Below, piece after piece: positions 30,801-62,399 of a stretch of DNA of 64,000 nt. Origin of the DNA: Trichuris trichiura (lineage: Eukaryota > Nematoda > Enoplea > Trichinellida > Trichuridae); NCBI GenBank assembly GCA_037903355.1, contig JBAJFE010000026.1, forward strand, positions 2,604,001 through 2,668,000, read 5' to 3'. Position 1 is the stretch's first letter; every line of letters begins with the position of its first letter. The position numbers and the translations under genes are program-made. Under the pieces are notes generated by a model. That model had not been told where the DNA came from and did not search any database. It was given only the letters and a program-made list of their open reading frames with translations.

Positions 30801-33778
30801 TTGTTTATCCCTCCTAACTTTAGATTTCATTTATTGCCAGTTCCACCTTTTTAAAGTTATCCTACAAGGATTTAGGTCATACTGCAGTCTAGCATCGAGA
30901 TGACAGAAAAATTACTTTTACTTGAAAGAAGTGTCACAGAAGTTGGCTTTAGCGACGTTCTGAGTTTCTTGGCTTATTAAGTCAGAGATGTTTCGCACAG
31001 ATAACATTGCTTTTCAACCGCATTCTGGATCTCCTGTATCAGTGGCCCGCCGGAAGTAGAGGCGGCAACTTCAAAGGAGATCAGGTGGTGATTATGACGT
31101 AATCGGAACACCGGCCTGCCAGGTCTGGTTATCGCTGCAGCGATGCGCACGGCTGCGTATTACTGGAACAATAGAGCACTGCCGACAGCGACGTGTTTCA
31201 CCATTCCAGCTGCCGTCACAATGTAGTCTGTCGGCCATCTTGTTCTGCCCCAGCCTAAGCCTAAACCTCAACATAAGGTGTGTTTCTTGGTTTAGGTTTG
31301 GATGAGGGCAAAAACGAGTGACCGTCATGCTGTCTAATGAAGACATAACAAATTACAGGCACGGTTGTCAGAAAAGAACCTGCATTTCAACCGCATTCTT
31401 CTTGTCTTACCAACCAGTGCACACGAATTTCCAAAGCAACTTACTCTTCAGGAGGTTCAGGAATTGCTTAAATTATTACGTCGACAGTTCTTGCGCCACA
31501 GATGTGGTACCTACATTTTAGCCTTATTTATAAATTAGATTTTTGTGTAGGCACACGTAAGCAGGCAATGACCAAATACACGTTAAGATTCGTTACTGTA
31601 GGTCTTCTGAACGGGAAGGTATTTATATTCCTTTTATAGAAAATTTAAATTCTATGCTTACCGGCTGTGGGTAATCGAGTTTCTACTGTAAGCTTTATTA
31701 CAGAAATTCACTACATCAGAAAACTGAGATACAGTGGAAGGCTTTCCACAATGAAAAAAATAAATTCCGTTACAAAGTACCTAGGCTTCATGAGTAACTT
31801 CCTGAGTTTAATTTTTCGCTGCAGGCTTTCGATTTGCGACATTGCGTTTAAGAAAAACTTGCCGTCTAACTTATCATAAATGACACACTAGCGTTTATGC
31901 AAAAATGTACATGTCTTGACGTCCTCTTCTTTAAGTTTTTATTCTACCAGAGGGCTGATTTAAAAAGACCCGTAACTGATTGGATAAATGTACCGTCTCT
32001 CATCTCCGCTGTGCCAATGTTACTTCATCTGTACAGTGCGTTTTCATGAGTAGTATGCATCCTATAATTTAAGTGAGTAAAGTGAATTTTAAAATAGTGT
32101 TGTTTAATTTGTATCTGATTACGTTTATAAAGCGAACTAGGAACCAGATTTAAGCGTTTGAATTTTGCCATGATCTGACGTAAACGTTTACAGCGCCTTG
32201 TCTTATCCGCATAATTGTACGACAGTTAAACTGCTTTCATAAGAAGAAAAAACCAGAAAACATTAATATTGTGATGCAATAGCTTACTAAACTAGCATAC
32301 TGTAGCATAAACTTGTTGTATAACAATTCACTAGCCTGATAGCTTGTATAACAATGCTCATCGCGTAATACTGCAGTTCTTTTTACTTAGAGAAGTTCAA
32401 AATTTAGGATCGTCCCTGACCCATCGTCAGCGTCCCTGGATTTATTTACTGTACGACGATGACAGGTCAAGCCCGATGCGAAACCTTCGAACTTTACTAA
32501 ATATGATTTTCCGATGTGACAAGTACCCTGCAGTATTACTCGGCGAAATAAATGTTCCGTTCGTAATCATCTTGCTTAGGTGGATAGCAACTTTACCTGC
32601 TGTAGTTTACGTGCGCCGCATGGATTTGCAAGCGTAAAGCTGCTAGTACGCAAAGGCTTGGCTTTATCTTCTATTGAGGAACAGCAACGAAATGAGTATA
32701 AACAGAGAGTGTCTTCGAACATACAACCTTCCTTCGTGTACCGACCATCACGAACCCCCACCGTGGTCCGTCCTTCTCCTTTTATAGTCCCATTTGCGGG
32801 GTCTGGCCAGGTCGCACAGCCATTGGCTGATTGTGCCTGTTTTCGACATGAGCTTTGTCATGTCATGGGGAACGTCGTCCAGCGCTGTTTACGTCAACAG
32901 CGCCCGCATGTTGCCCTCCTAAGTCAAACCACCGTTGGCGGGCCAGACCCCGGGTTATCCGCCACACCTGTTATTCTAAATGATTGAAACTTCTGTTTCT
33001 GACAGCTGACTGAAGTTTCATGATTGCTTAACTACGGCAAAACTCTCGTCTAATAAAAAAGTTTCTTACGAAAGGAATAAAACGGAGCTTCAAAACTGCC
33101 TGTCTTCAGTGTTTAAATCAGACGGTACTGTTCTCCGCTGTTATGTGCCGTTATGCAGCTTTATGTTTTATTGTTTTATACCACCTGACTTAAATGCTGA
33201 ACACGGTGCTAGTTCTGTAAGATTTCTTTCATTCTTTTATTTGTATTGAACGGATGTTTCGTCGCACGGTCATTTGTTTCAGTCAGTTTAAAATGTACTT
33301 TGATCTTGAGGATCAGTATTATGGCGATCGTGTTGAGCCTTATACCTTTTTTCCGCAGATAAGCAAGACAAGTTAAGTCGTAAATTGAATGCAAATTTAT
33401 TCACTGTTTAGCAAGATGAGCAAAGTGTGCAAGTTGCCTCCCTAACCATCACTATCCTAAAACATGTTCAGGACGTGAGCTGAAGTCGTTTTTTTCCAGG
33501 TACGCTCATGATCAGGAGTCCTTTTTCAATAACGTTATCAACTGCGTTCGTCAGAGCCGCGAAGCCATTTTTGACGTATTGCCACACGACAATCACGCCA
33601 TTAGGTAAGCTCATTTTTGTTTTTGTCTTTTGTCTTCATTTATTTTTACAGCTTTACTCCGTGGAACCCAAGTCTGCATCACGCATTGCGGAAGCGCATC
33701 TGTGAAAATTACTTAGACAGTTCACGCGACATTTTGTCTCTTATATTAAAATCAAACTCACACAGGTTGCTCTATTGA
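18394..33778 (+). CDS. aktip: AKTIP/FTS homologue, ubiquitin E2 variant (multi-exon)
   Basis: AKTIP (Fused Toes) is the UEV subunit of the FTS-Hook-FHIP complex, which links cargo to dynein. Exons placed with GT-AG junctions and consistent phase: 18394-18470, 18518-18582, 18634-18823, then after a long gap 33500-33604 and 33652-33778 (TGA 33776-33778). The first three give FWQEHAVSLEF, KKLQSVYCIPSASC, then WNGLLFVGRGPYQGGIFRF and VYHPAVDQLTGDVD, matching the UEV fold. The HP motif lacks the catalytic Cys region of active E2s. The last two give VINCVRQSREAIFDV and HAISFTPWNPSLHH, matching the vertebrate AKTIP C-terminus. A likely small exon is 33159-33216. The piece between KFS and it, containing the conserved Trp, is unplaced. 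An in-frame TAA lies upstream of ATG 18394; ATG 18409 is an alternative. Confidence 0.85.
19285..19314 (-). ncRNA. Hammerhead ribozyme core
   Basis: On the minus strand CTGACGA, stem II CGGAAC/GTTCCG (6 bp), then GAAAGC. This is the left-arm partner of the core at 19350-19379. Confidence 0.65.
19350..19379 (+). ncRNA. Hammerhead ribozyme core
   Basis: CTGACGA, stem II CGGAAC/GTTCCG with loop TAGAGC, then GAAAGC. Upstream AGCTA at 19326-19330 could supply the stem III strand and cleavage triplet (AGC pairs GCT). The topology class is not settled. Confidence 0.7.
19966..20595. repeat. Left inverted arm around PLE-1
   Basis: About 630 bp, reverse complement (diverged) of 23325-23965. Shared landmarks: GGAGCTTGTCC, ACTAAAAATTAATGT, ATTTCTCTGTCTCTGTCAG and TTAAGCGTAAATTA. 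It contains a degenerate hammerhead core (CTGAGGA without GAAA). Confidence 0.8.
20756..20975 (+). repeat. Dispersed repeat, direct copy at 24039-24230
   Basis: Shared sequence includes GGCTTAGGTTGTTTC, TTCTGGTTCACGGGTTTGGC and AACGAATGGATGAGCAAATT. The inner part is itself an inverted pair (CACGGGTTTGGCCTG / CAGGCCAAACCCG). The same family forms the palindrome at 29645-29836. Confidence 0.7.
21515..21545 (-). ncRNA. Hammerhead ribozyme core, 3' of PLE-1
   Basis: Minus strand CTGAAGA, stem II CGGGAA/TTCCCG, then GAAAGC. It lies 335 bp downstream of the PLE-1 coding end on the same strand. Confidence 0.7.
21880..23310 (-). pseudogene. Penelope-like retroelement PLE-1 (RT and GIY-YIG endonuclease)
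   Basis: PLEs encode a telomerase-related RT followed by a GIY-YIG nuclease. In order on the minus strand: IIDTAISLCNPEYLQSEI and SNVKDLFTSLPIPETLQ (RT fingers, 23310-22954), APMGGPLSPVLAGVFMEYL and FKRYKDDVSTTL (RT motifs B and C, YKDD, about 22940-22810), PFLDILIIR and IYRKPRLSDKY (thumb), then YEIKCGCSASYIGEICNALV (GIY-YIG with the YIG intact). The tail RFMIRKIKEALYIKFNSN matches PLE C-termini. The 233-codon frame 22767-22069 is open. An in-frame TGA after PFTLDS separates the tail, and a frame break separates the RT fingers. It is flanked by inverted arms. Best-preserved PLE here, but apparently just past activity. Confidence 0.85.
23325..23965. repeat. Right inverted arm around PLE-1
   Basis: Reverse-complement partner of 19966-20595. 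Together they bracket PLE-1 with about 2.7 kb between the arms. Confidence 0.8.
24358..24648 (-). pseudogene. hAT transposase fragment (ZBED/SCAND3-like), central part
   Basis: Minus strand: NILAVATDGAPSIVGRYRGF, LAVYCGLHQQHLVAKRLS and VNRVKANPLSDRLFSQLC, the catalytic-region signature of ZBED5/SCAND3-type hAT transposases. In an intact gene this segment precedes the sequence found at 25131-25499, yet here it lies downstream of it. The copy is therefore rearranged, or two copies are juxtaposed. Between them is a palindrome-family fragment (24640-24780). Confidence 0.8.
24833..25560 (-). pseudogene. hAT transposase fragment, C-terminal part
   Basis: Minus strand 25499-25131: WLGEKLKNFQSDIAYLCYL, AFHSKLLLFKHNFVRGAF and YCHHLKLLHRGFSERLED. 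Then 25072-24833: LLTTFPSSYLAERGFRWS, the hAT dimerisation segment (family: SYLVERGFS). The frames are interrupted by stops. Same family as 24358-24648. Confidence 0.8.
25631..26545 (+). pseudogene. pogo/Tigger transposase remnant (3' half)
   Basis: The left terminus CAATAGGCCTTCGTTATCCG at 25631 resembles that at 17227. From about 25930 the frame reads ALVDNCPSRPPA (third catalytic Asp), then FLLPKTSSKTEPLDQGVI and FKAKYRTQLLQWVI. An acidic tail follows, ending in a 188-codon ORF at 26545. The DNA-binding N-terminus and the first catalytic residues are absent, so this is an internally deleted copy. It sits in the AKTIP long intron. Confidence 0.8.
26964..28983. mobile_element. Merlin-type DNA transposon
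   Basis: Imperfect terminal inverted repeats: left CCAGAGCCCCACCGGTTG at 26964, right the complement of CCAGAGCCCCATCAG ending at 28982. Both are followed inward by a GCAACxTxAAAG motif. They enclose a Merlin transposase on the minus strand. Target duplication not clear. Confidence 0.7.
27550..28470 (-). pseudogene. Merlin (IS1016/ISXO2-like) transposase
   Basis: Minus strand: CPLCGQEMGLRRGGMAWRC with a following Cys (zinc ribbon, about 28430-28370), ELSIRTGTWYEG, then NAAVRWNRHLRQVTAEAL, LGGPSRTVKLDKSLFSRRKY (first catalytic Asp), VFGGTCRETGE, STVITNEWRAY (second Asp position, reading NEW where DEW is usual) and VNHSVSFVDRGTGAHTQSVE (third). This is the ISXO2-like DDE order. A stop follows WRAY and frames shift twice, one possibly an intron with a gtaagc donor after TWYEG. 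Relic. Confidence 0.8.
29645..29836. repeat. Palindrome of the GGTTCACGGGTTTGG family
   Basis: Arms 29652-29717 and 29772-29835 are reverse complements (GTTCACGGGTTTGGCCTG ... complement). Related to 20756-20975 and 24039-24230. No hammerhead core is visible. Confidence 0.8.
30372..30645. repeat. Palindrome of the ACGGCTTTTCCCG family
   Basis: Arms of about 125 bp around a centre near 30508. Same outer sequence family as 19137-19527 (CTCATCCATCCGTTG). The inner hammerhead part has been lost, leaving CCCAAAGCTCTG. Confidence 0.85.
31039..31310. repeat. Merlin-related partial copy
   Basis: Matches the left end of the Merlin element (26980-27265): GGCGGCAACTTCAAAGGAG and a later TAAGCCTAA... 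/ TTTGG...GGGCAAAAA stretch. Likely a MITE or truncated copy. Confidence 0.55.
31311..33150. other. AKTIP intron sequence, nothing recognised
   Basis: Short ORFs without signatures. The missing AKTIP exon could lie here or further upstream. Confidence 0.4.
33159..33778 (+). CDS. aktip: AKTIP C-terminal exons
   Basis: Exons 33500-33604 and 33652-33778 are joined across a 47-nt intron (gtaagc...tacag) through AG|C (Ser) to give AISFTPWNPSLHH, the AKTIP signature. The candidate exon 33159-33216 (FMFYCFIPPDLNAEHG) matches the preceding AKTIP segment loosely. Its donor gtaaga is in phase 0, so the next acceptor could instead be at 33515 (cag before GAG). That choice is unresolved. Confidence 0.8.
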
Positions 33779-33911
33779 CAGCACATCGTACTGTTAGTTA
33801 TCAGGGTTGGTCACTTATTCTGCGCGCTTAATAAACGCTGAAACCGTTGTTAATTTGTGTTTGGGCGGTAGGTACTTGCGACAGTGTAAAAATTGTAGCG
33901 ATGACTTACAA

Positions 33912-34208
33912 TCAAATTAAGTAAAGTCCGTCTCCATTATCTTCGGTTAATTTGTCGTTCGTTTTACGCCTTAAACTGAGTCGCTTGCAGAAGGCATAGT
34001 AGCTTGTATCCAACCTAAGCGTTTCATGCGGTGTTCTATAAAGTATCTTTGCATTAATTGTTAAACATGCTTCTTTAATGTCACTTAATACGAAGTTTTC
34101 ATATGGCATAACTACAGCAAGTCTGCGCATTTTCGGTATAGAGAAATCCATCATAAGGCTAACTAGTTGACAGAAGACAGTGACAAGCTTATCTTTCGCT
34201 GAACACAT
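33912..34208 (-). other. Unassigned 98-codon ORF
   Basis: Frame starting MCSAKDKLVTVFCQL. No recognised motif. It lies just 3' of AKTIP on the opposite strand and could be an exon of an unknown gene or a chance ORF. Confidence 0.25.
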
Positions 34209-34626
34209 GTTCCAGCCAAAGATGGTGTCGCGTTATTTTAAGGTATACTTGCTCGAACACCATTGACACTCGCGTCGCTTCAAATCTGCAGAAAATAAAT
34301 CTGTTCGCTAACGCATTCAAGCGCATTTTTGATGGGTCAGGGGCGGCTCACCGTTCATCCAGCTTCCATCCAGTAGTTTTCCAACTCTTTCCTGACTGGG
34401 CGCGACGTTTTGCCGACTGCGTACCAATAGACTTGTGCTCCTGCAGGCAGCTGCTTACACACCTACGGGTCGGTCCTTCGGCGAAGTTCAATGCCATTGG
34501 CTTGCCACTATTTGCTCTGCAGCACCACTTGGCGGCTTCCGTTCACACAGGGTCCTTGGTTGTCTGCAGGTTCACCGCCGTTAATTTATTTTCATATGAA
34601 ATGAATTGACAAGTATTAAGCTAGAC

Positions 34627-35094
34627 CAGGGGTGGAGAACGCCAGGCCCGCGTGACCATTCCATCCGGCCTGCGAAATATTCCGTCTCACCCGCTAAGGC
34701 AACCGTACACGCTTGCGAGATTCAGTGAAATATGACTGAGGGAGCTTATTTTTTGAAAATGCGGTAAACTTATTGTATGCGAATCCTAGTATTAACGTAA
34801 ATCTTGCATAAAGAGCAGGGAGCATCAGGCTGGCTAGAAAGACTGCCTTGCTGTCGGCTCTCTGTCGACAAACCGATGTCATTAGTCTTCGGAGGCAAGC
34901 AGTAAAACGGCACTGATGTGACCGTCGGCAGCGTGGAAAATTGGCTGCCTAACAACCCAAAATATTGTTCTTATCTCGCCTTATCGCTTTGTTCGAGCGG
35001 TAACTGAAATGAATATACGTGCAAACAAAGCAGGCTATGTCTTTCGGTTGAGTATTCTGTACGGCCCGCGGCAGCGAAAAGGTCCCCACCCCTG
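34627..35094. mobile_element. hAT non-autonomous element A with 8-bp TSD
   Basis: 468 bp with termini CAGGGGTGGAGAACG and the complement of CAGGGGTGGGGACC. Flanked by an exact 8-bp target duplication AGCTAGAC (34619-34626 and 35095-35102). Confidence 0.9.
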
Positions 35095-35136
35095 AGCTAG
35101 ACTATGAATAGTAAACAAAATTGGGATGAATTAGGC

Positions 35137-35838
35137 CAGGGGTGGGGAACCTTTTTCGTGCTGCGGGCCGTTTAGACGTTTACAAGACCTTTCGCGGGCC
35201 GTATAGCATACTTAAACGAAAAACAGCCTGTTTTATTTGCACGTATGTTTATTAAGCCACCCTCAATGGGATGCTTGGAACTGCTTTTCCCTGGAGAGAA
35301 AACTCTGAGATATAAGGCAGAATTTTGAGACAATTCTGCTACCCAGATGTCAAGAAAATAATCGCAACTACAAAGAACGAAATAACCTTTTTGTACTTCG
35401 AAGACGTAAAGGACAGGCGGACGGCACAAACCGATGAGAACGATAGCAAGAGAAGGCGAGAACGATGCCAGTGACTACTGAGAGCAAAAAAGCAGAAGTG
35501 CTCTAGCAAGCTGGACAGTCGTTATCTCGAACAAAGCAATGGTCCACGCTACTTATGGGCGCATACACATTATAGTGGCGCCTACTGCTTGTCACCAGGA
35601 ACTAACAATGTCGGTTTGTGGACAGAGAGCTGTCAGCAACTCAGTCTTCCGAGCCAGCCTGACGCTCCCTGCTTGTTACGCAAGATTTATGTTCTTACTA
35701 GGATTCACATACAATACGTTTATCGCATTATAAAAAATAACCTCCCACAATCACGTTTCACTGAATCTCGCATCCATGTGTGGTACCCCAGCGCGTGGGC
35801 GGAAAATGGTCTCGCGGGCCGGACGTTCCCCACCGCTG
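35137..35838. mobile_element. hAT non-autonomous element B with 8-bp TSD
   Basis: 702 bp with termini CAGGGGTGGGGAACC and the complement of CAGCGGTGGGGAACG. Exact 8-bp duplication AATTAGGC (35129-35136 and 35839-35846). Interior 35600-35770 is an inverted relative of element A 34700-34900 (shared GACAGAGAGCTGTC-type and TTCACTGAATCTCGC sequence). Confidence 0.9.
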
Positions 35839-35846
35839 AATTAGGC

Positions 35847-36940
35847 GCATTAAGCAGACGCAACTTTCCAACGGCAGCAAACCAGAGAGAGTGAACCAAT
35901 GAAAGTCAACATGCGGCTGTAAACGAAAAGGGTGAAAGCCGGCATGTATGCTGGCGAAAGCAAATGTGAAATGTCACATGGGCAAAACTACTGGCAGTTA
36001 TGCTGACAATATCAGCGATTGCGAATTAAAGAGAACGCACCAGTTGCTAAGAACCCTCAAGCACGCAATGAACAGGAGTGAACGATGTGAACGAACCGTG
36101 CCAAACTGTCGCCATACTGCCGGGTGACAAACTGATGCTGTTGAAACAATGACGATGAACCAGAAGAATTGAGCCGCGCCGGTGGAGCGACCTGTTGGCG
36201 TGGAAAGCAGCCTGCAAGCGTGTCGTCCCAGTATCACGCAGCCGCAAGATGTTGTGTTTCGTTCCCTGTGCTAAGGCTCGAAAAAGTAACCTATGAAACT
36301 GGAAAGAACAGGCAAATAGCAGAGTACTCTGTCACTGAAGACGGCATCAGTTGCCTTCCTAAAGCACCGACTGCTTAAGTCTGCTTTTTCGTTCAACAGG
36401 AATTAAACATCATTTTTCTTGCAAAGGAAATCGCGGAGTAATAAAACTTGTAAGGAAGAAGAGTAGATAATAAATACAGATAGGAAAAAGTTAATCTTGC
36501 AGGTCAGAACAACATCCCAGCTGCACAGGTTTACAGAAAAAATACTAGAGCATGTGTCATGTCCAGCAGCGATGCATCAGTCTTCTTAAAAAGTGATGTC
36601 ACCCTTTACCTAACGCAAACTGCATTGCACCGATTACGCGGATAACAAGGATCGACCGTGGTAAAGTTAACAGTAAAAGGAGTTCGTATTCAAAGCCAAT
36701 TTGCTGCGTTAGCTAGGCTGATTAAAAGAAGAAAATTTAAAGGTGCAGTGTACAGATACAACTCGCTCAGTTCTTACGATATTTTTCATCGTTAGCTGTC
36801 AGAATTAACGTTGCTCTATCATCAGCCCATAAAATAAAACAGGACAAAAGAACACTGAAGATATGTACTCTCATAACGACCCGCTGTTGTATACAGGGAA
36901 AACGGTTTAATCCCCGTTAGCATGTAATAAGAAAACAAAC
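35847..36940. other. No gene recognised
   Basis: Unassigned intergenic sequence. Confidence 0.45.
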
Positions 36941-36945
36941 GTCGT

Positions 36946-36975
36946 TTTTTCGGGACACTTCTGGTCCGTCTTCAG
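36946..36975 (-). ncRNA. Hammerhead ribozyme core, 3' of a PLE fragment
   Basis: Minus strand CTGAAGA, stem II CGGAC/GTCCCG with one bulged C, then GAAA. It lies about 65 bp downstream of the PLE coding tail at 37040, on the same strand. A decayed relative is at about 44370-44420. Confidence 0.6.
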
Positions 36976-37039
36976 CGAAAGATGTCATGATACAGTCATG
37001 ATGTGAACGCCTGCAATGGTCTTATATGAAGCAGAAACG

Positions 37040-37510
37040 GGCTGAACCTGCTTTAATTGATTAAACTAGTATACCGTTCACTGACCTCGATACCTTTGTC
37101 TCTGTTGAACTATTCATTACGGCGTATGTAGAACGCCTCTTTAGTTTTTCTTGGGGAAAACACTTTCGCGAAATAGGACCTTCAGTCGGAGGCTGAGGGA
37201 ACATCAACAGGAATGTTCGACGACGGCTGAGTTTGCGATCGTGTCAACCATCGCTTTCTTATAATTCAGTTTTTCCCCTGTTATTCGGCATGCTCAGATT
37301 TCATCTTTGGTGATGTGTTACGGTTATTGGGTAGGGTATACTGGATTATATTAATCTGCTTTGCTTCTGTGAAACTTCCATGCTCTTGCGTTCCATTGAG
37401 TTTTCTTCGCGCATTATTGTAACGATTAATCCCATCTAAGTACTGATTGAACCTGTGAACTGAAGAGTTCTCCATTTCTCTTATGTATGAAGCGCTGCAA
37501 CTGCATTTTG
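37040..37510 (-). pseudogene. PLE GIY-YIG C-terminal fragment
   Basis: Minus strand with frame shifts: VHRFNQYLDGINRYNNARRK (after GIY-YIG), AVVEHSC, KVLFRESVF, KTKEAFYIRRNE and FNRDKGIEVSE, the conserved PLE tail. Truncated upstream by a hAT-like repeat at 37521. Confidence 0.75.
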
Positions 37511-37520
37511 TTACATAAAC

Positions 37521-37715
37521 CAGTGTTTCTCATGGTGGGCCAGGTGTCCCACCAGGGAGCCTAACGCGCCAGTGGACACGCTGGGAGGGCACGTGCCCAA
37601 CCTGAACCGTCATGTTGAGGTGCATCGGAAGGTGAGGTTTGAGGGTCAGGTATTGTGCGTACTGGTTAAAATAACGTTTCATGCTGTGCGTAATGCCGGC
37701 TACCCCACAATCCAC
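37521..37715. repeat. hAT-like repeat (CAGTGTTTCTCA terminus)
   Basis: Starts CAGTGTTTCTCATGGTGGGC. The interior GTATTGTGCGTACTGGTTAA is the complement of sequence in the element at 55980-56270, so the two copies differ by an internal inversion. Confidence 0.55.
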
Positions 37716-38169
37716 AACATGAACAGATCACCGCTTGTGAAAATGACCATTTAGAACACGCGGCAGAAGGGATCGCACGTTTGTCGCCGTGACCTTCCCG
37801 GCGTAGGGTTGAGTAAGGGAAGCTTTCTGCTGAGAAGCATTGAGCGCAGAGCACATGATTCAGATCAGAGAATAGTTCCCGCGTTATCAGAATGCGCCAT
37901 CGTTTTTGCGATATATTAGCACCTGATTTACGATTCAACCAGCAATTAGCACGCGTTGGCGTAGCAATGACTCTGCTTTACAATTTTGTCAACGATTACT
38001 ATCTCTTGCCGTAGCTCTGTGAAAAGTCGACTCTCAGCCGTAGAAGACAATACACTATGAAATCCCATCCCGTTACAAAGCACCCAGTGTTCATGGTTTT
38101 ACAATGTTATTTTTATACATCTTGCCATTTAATAGACCCCCAATAGATGCTATGCAACAGAATAAAACG

Positions 38170-38277
38170 CATACAGATGCTAATCTATTCAGCCGAGCCA
38201 CTTATATCCACAGCCTCCATACGTTGACCAGTTTTGCCCGGTCTCTTGAGTGGTCTACTTACGGGGGTTCAACTGTA
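38170..38277. repeat. Tigger-type MITE, right-end fragment
   Basis: Matches 60784-60900: ATCTATTCAGCCGAGCCACTT and TCTACTTACGGGGGTTCAACTGTA. The left end is missing. Confidence 0.7.
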
Positions 38278-38584
38278 CTTCTCTGATAAAAGAAGCTTAA
38301 TTTCATGTTTCTGCATCGCTTATACGGTGTGCTCGTGCTTATAGCACTGATGAAAGCAGAGTGCTTTTTATTGAGCGAAGTAACAAAGAATTTTCGGACC
38401 TGCTGGCGTTCCGTCGTTAGTTGCTTTAAATGAAGTTGACGAAACGCGAGCGGTTCCAAAAGGTGCACGGAGTTCGCTCAATAAGGAGTACTCCCACAAT
38501 TTTCTTATTGAAAAATTTTTGTACGGTTTCAACCGGTTTTGTTTTCGCATAACATTTATTTCTATCATAAACGTTCTACACAGA

Positions 38585-38615
38585 GCTTTCGGGTCCCAGC
38601 TGGACCCGTCTTCAA
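38585..38615 (-). ncRNA. Hammerhead core with C-to-T change
   Basis: Minus strand TTGAAGA (the family C is T), stem II CGGGTCC/GGACCCG, GAAAGC. The first core base is mutated, so it is probably inactive. Confidence 0.55.
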
Positions 38616-38952
38616 CGTGAAGTAATGTTCGCCGTCGAGCCGCTGTCCCTGGTCGCAAGCCCATCTATCCGACCAACTTCCGCTGAGGCCGCAGCTGTCA
38701 GCTCTATCGTGAGCCGTCGAGCTTTGGCCCCAGCTAGTCAGGCAGCGGTCAGAGCGAACTCCCAAACGACCTAACCCGACGGCGATGGGGCAACAACTGA
38801 GCGACAATGAGCAAGTGAAAGACGTAAACCCGTCCGTTTTAAACGAAACGGGCTTTAAACATTCTTCCTTCCTCTCACTAATCCACTTATCTTGGTCGGA
38901 TAGATGGGCTTGCGACCAGGGAGAGCGGCCCGACGGCGGACATTATTTCGCG

Positions 38953-38983
38953 CTGAAGACGGGTCCAGGTGGGACCCGAAAGC
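38953..38983 (+). ncRNA. Hammerhead ribozyme core
   Basis: CTGAAGA, stem II CGGGTCC/GGACCCG (7 bp), GAAAGC. Downstream AACGTTTAT...ATAAACGTT forms a further hairpin. Confidence 0.7.
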
Positions 38984-39458
38984 TCCGCGTAGAACGTTTA
39001 TCACAGAAATAAACGTTAAGTGAAAACAAAACGGGTTGAAACTGTAAATAAAATTTTCAAAAAAAATTAAAAAACCCGCTACGAAGAAAAAAAATACCAC
39101 CACCATTAATACTATCAGCATAGCTGGACTGCGGAAGAGAACTATAAAGACACCCATTTGTTTCAGGCTTTGACCAACTTCACTGCAACCGAAACTGTTT
39201 ACAAGGAACCTTATTTTCAACATTTTTGCAGTTCAGTTGCACTGGTCCAGCAAAAGTCGCATCGAGCTATGCGTAAAGATAGTCTCTTCATCTGACAGGC
39301 AGGCGCACGCCGACAAGCGACTACTAACTACTACCATTAACAATTTGACATTTTACTCACTGAAGCCCGTGGCAAACAACAGCCATTTTGCTTGCAACAA
39401 ATTACCTATTCAATTTGCTACTTGTTAAGAGCCATTCGAGGTCACGGCAAAATAGCCG

Positions 39459-61580
<22,122 letters not shown>

Positions 61581-62399
61581 CTGAAATTTCTTTTATGAGA
61601 ACCGTTTCCAAAGTGCAACCCCGAATTGGAATTTATGATCGCAACAACGATCACTTGGCTCACTCATTAGTTTTAAAAAGCTCAATCAAAGGAGGGATTA
61701 TTACGCTTCCTTCGAAAATAGGAGAAATCACTGGAACAAAAAATGGATACTATGAAACGCTTAAGTCGCACGAACTTATTTTAAAAATTTATCATGTGTT
61801 TCTCCCCAGGTGCATATGCATAATTACGTTATGCGACTCATTGCCAAATATCTATTCGCAATGTGACATTCAAAATTTCAATCGATTTAATGAATTCTGT
61901 GAAGAGAAAATAAGGAAAGCATCACGCCCTTAATGCAAATCTAGCGCCTCCCAAAGAGCAATCATTCTTCCACTTTCTTTCCACTGGTAGAAACCCTTCT
62001 TCACAAAGCATCACTTGTAAAAGACCGTATATTACGGCGCATAAGGAAACCCACCTACCAACGTAATAGGTGCTGATGATGATTAGCCCAGCTACGGCAC
62101 TGCTCATTGCTCAATTCTAGGTCAATTTCCTGTCACGTTTAATCGTTCATTCAGCTGAAACTGTCTTGCCTCAACTTCAACAGGAAAACTCACTAGCAGC
62201 CCGTTTCCGCATGTTATACAGATCCACATAAGCTACCAGGAAAGAATGGAATTGAATAGTTTCATTCGACGTCTATTACAATTGCACCATGTAAACACAG
62301 ATGAATAGACTGTAGAAGCGGATGAATATGGTTCATGAAGCGGAGAACACTAAAAGAAGGAGACAAAACCATCAAACCAGAAATGGTACTCGTCACTGT

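Larger units (their letters stand above)
38505..39055. repeat. Palindromic element with paired hammerhead cores
   Basis: Arms about 38505-38695 and 38893-39055 (reverse complements, diverged), with a GC-rich 200-bp spacer. Shared: GACCAGGGA..., CGCAAGCCCATCTATCCGACC and outer AAACAAAACGGGTTG. It lies between the ends of AKTIP and smg-1. Confidence 0.85.

Noticed and set aside
32344..32637. Plus-strand ORF as the missing AKTIP exon
   Set aside because: No likeness to the AKTIP Trp-containing segment and no suitable phase.
61595..61933. 112-codon plus-strand ORF over smg-1
   Set aside because: It overlaps the antisense of smg-1 exon and intron sequence, and its GGIITLPSK-like stretch is a chance likeness to a kinase motif on the wrong strand.
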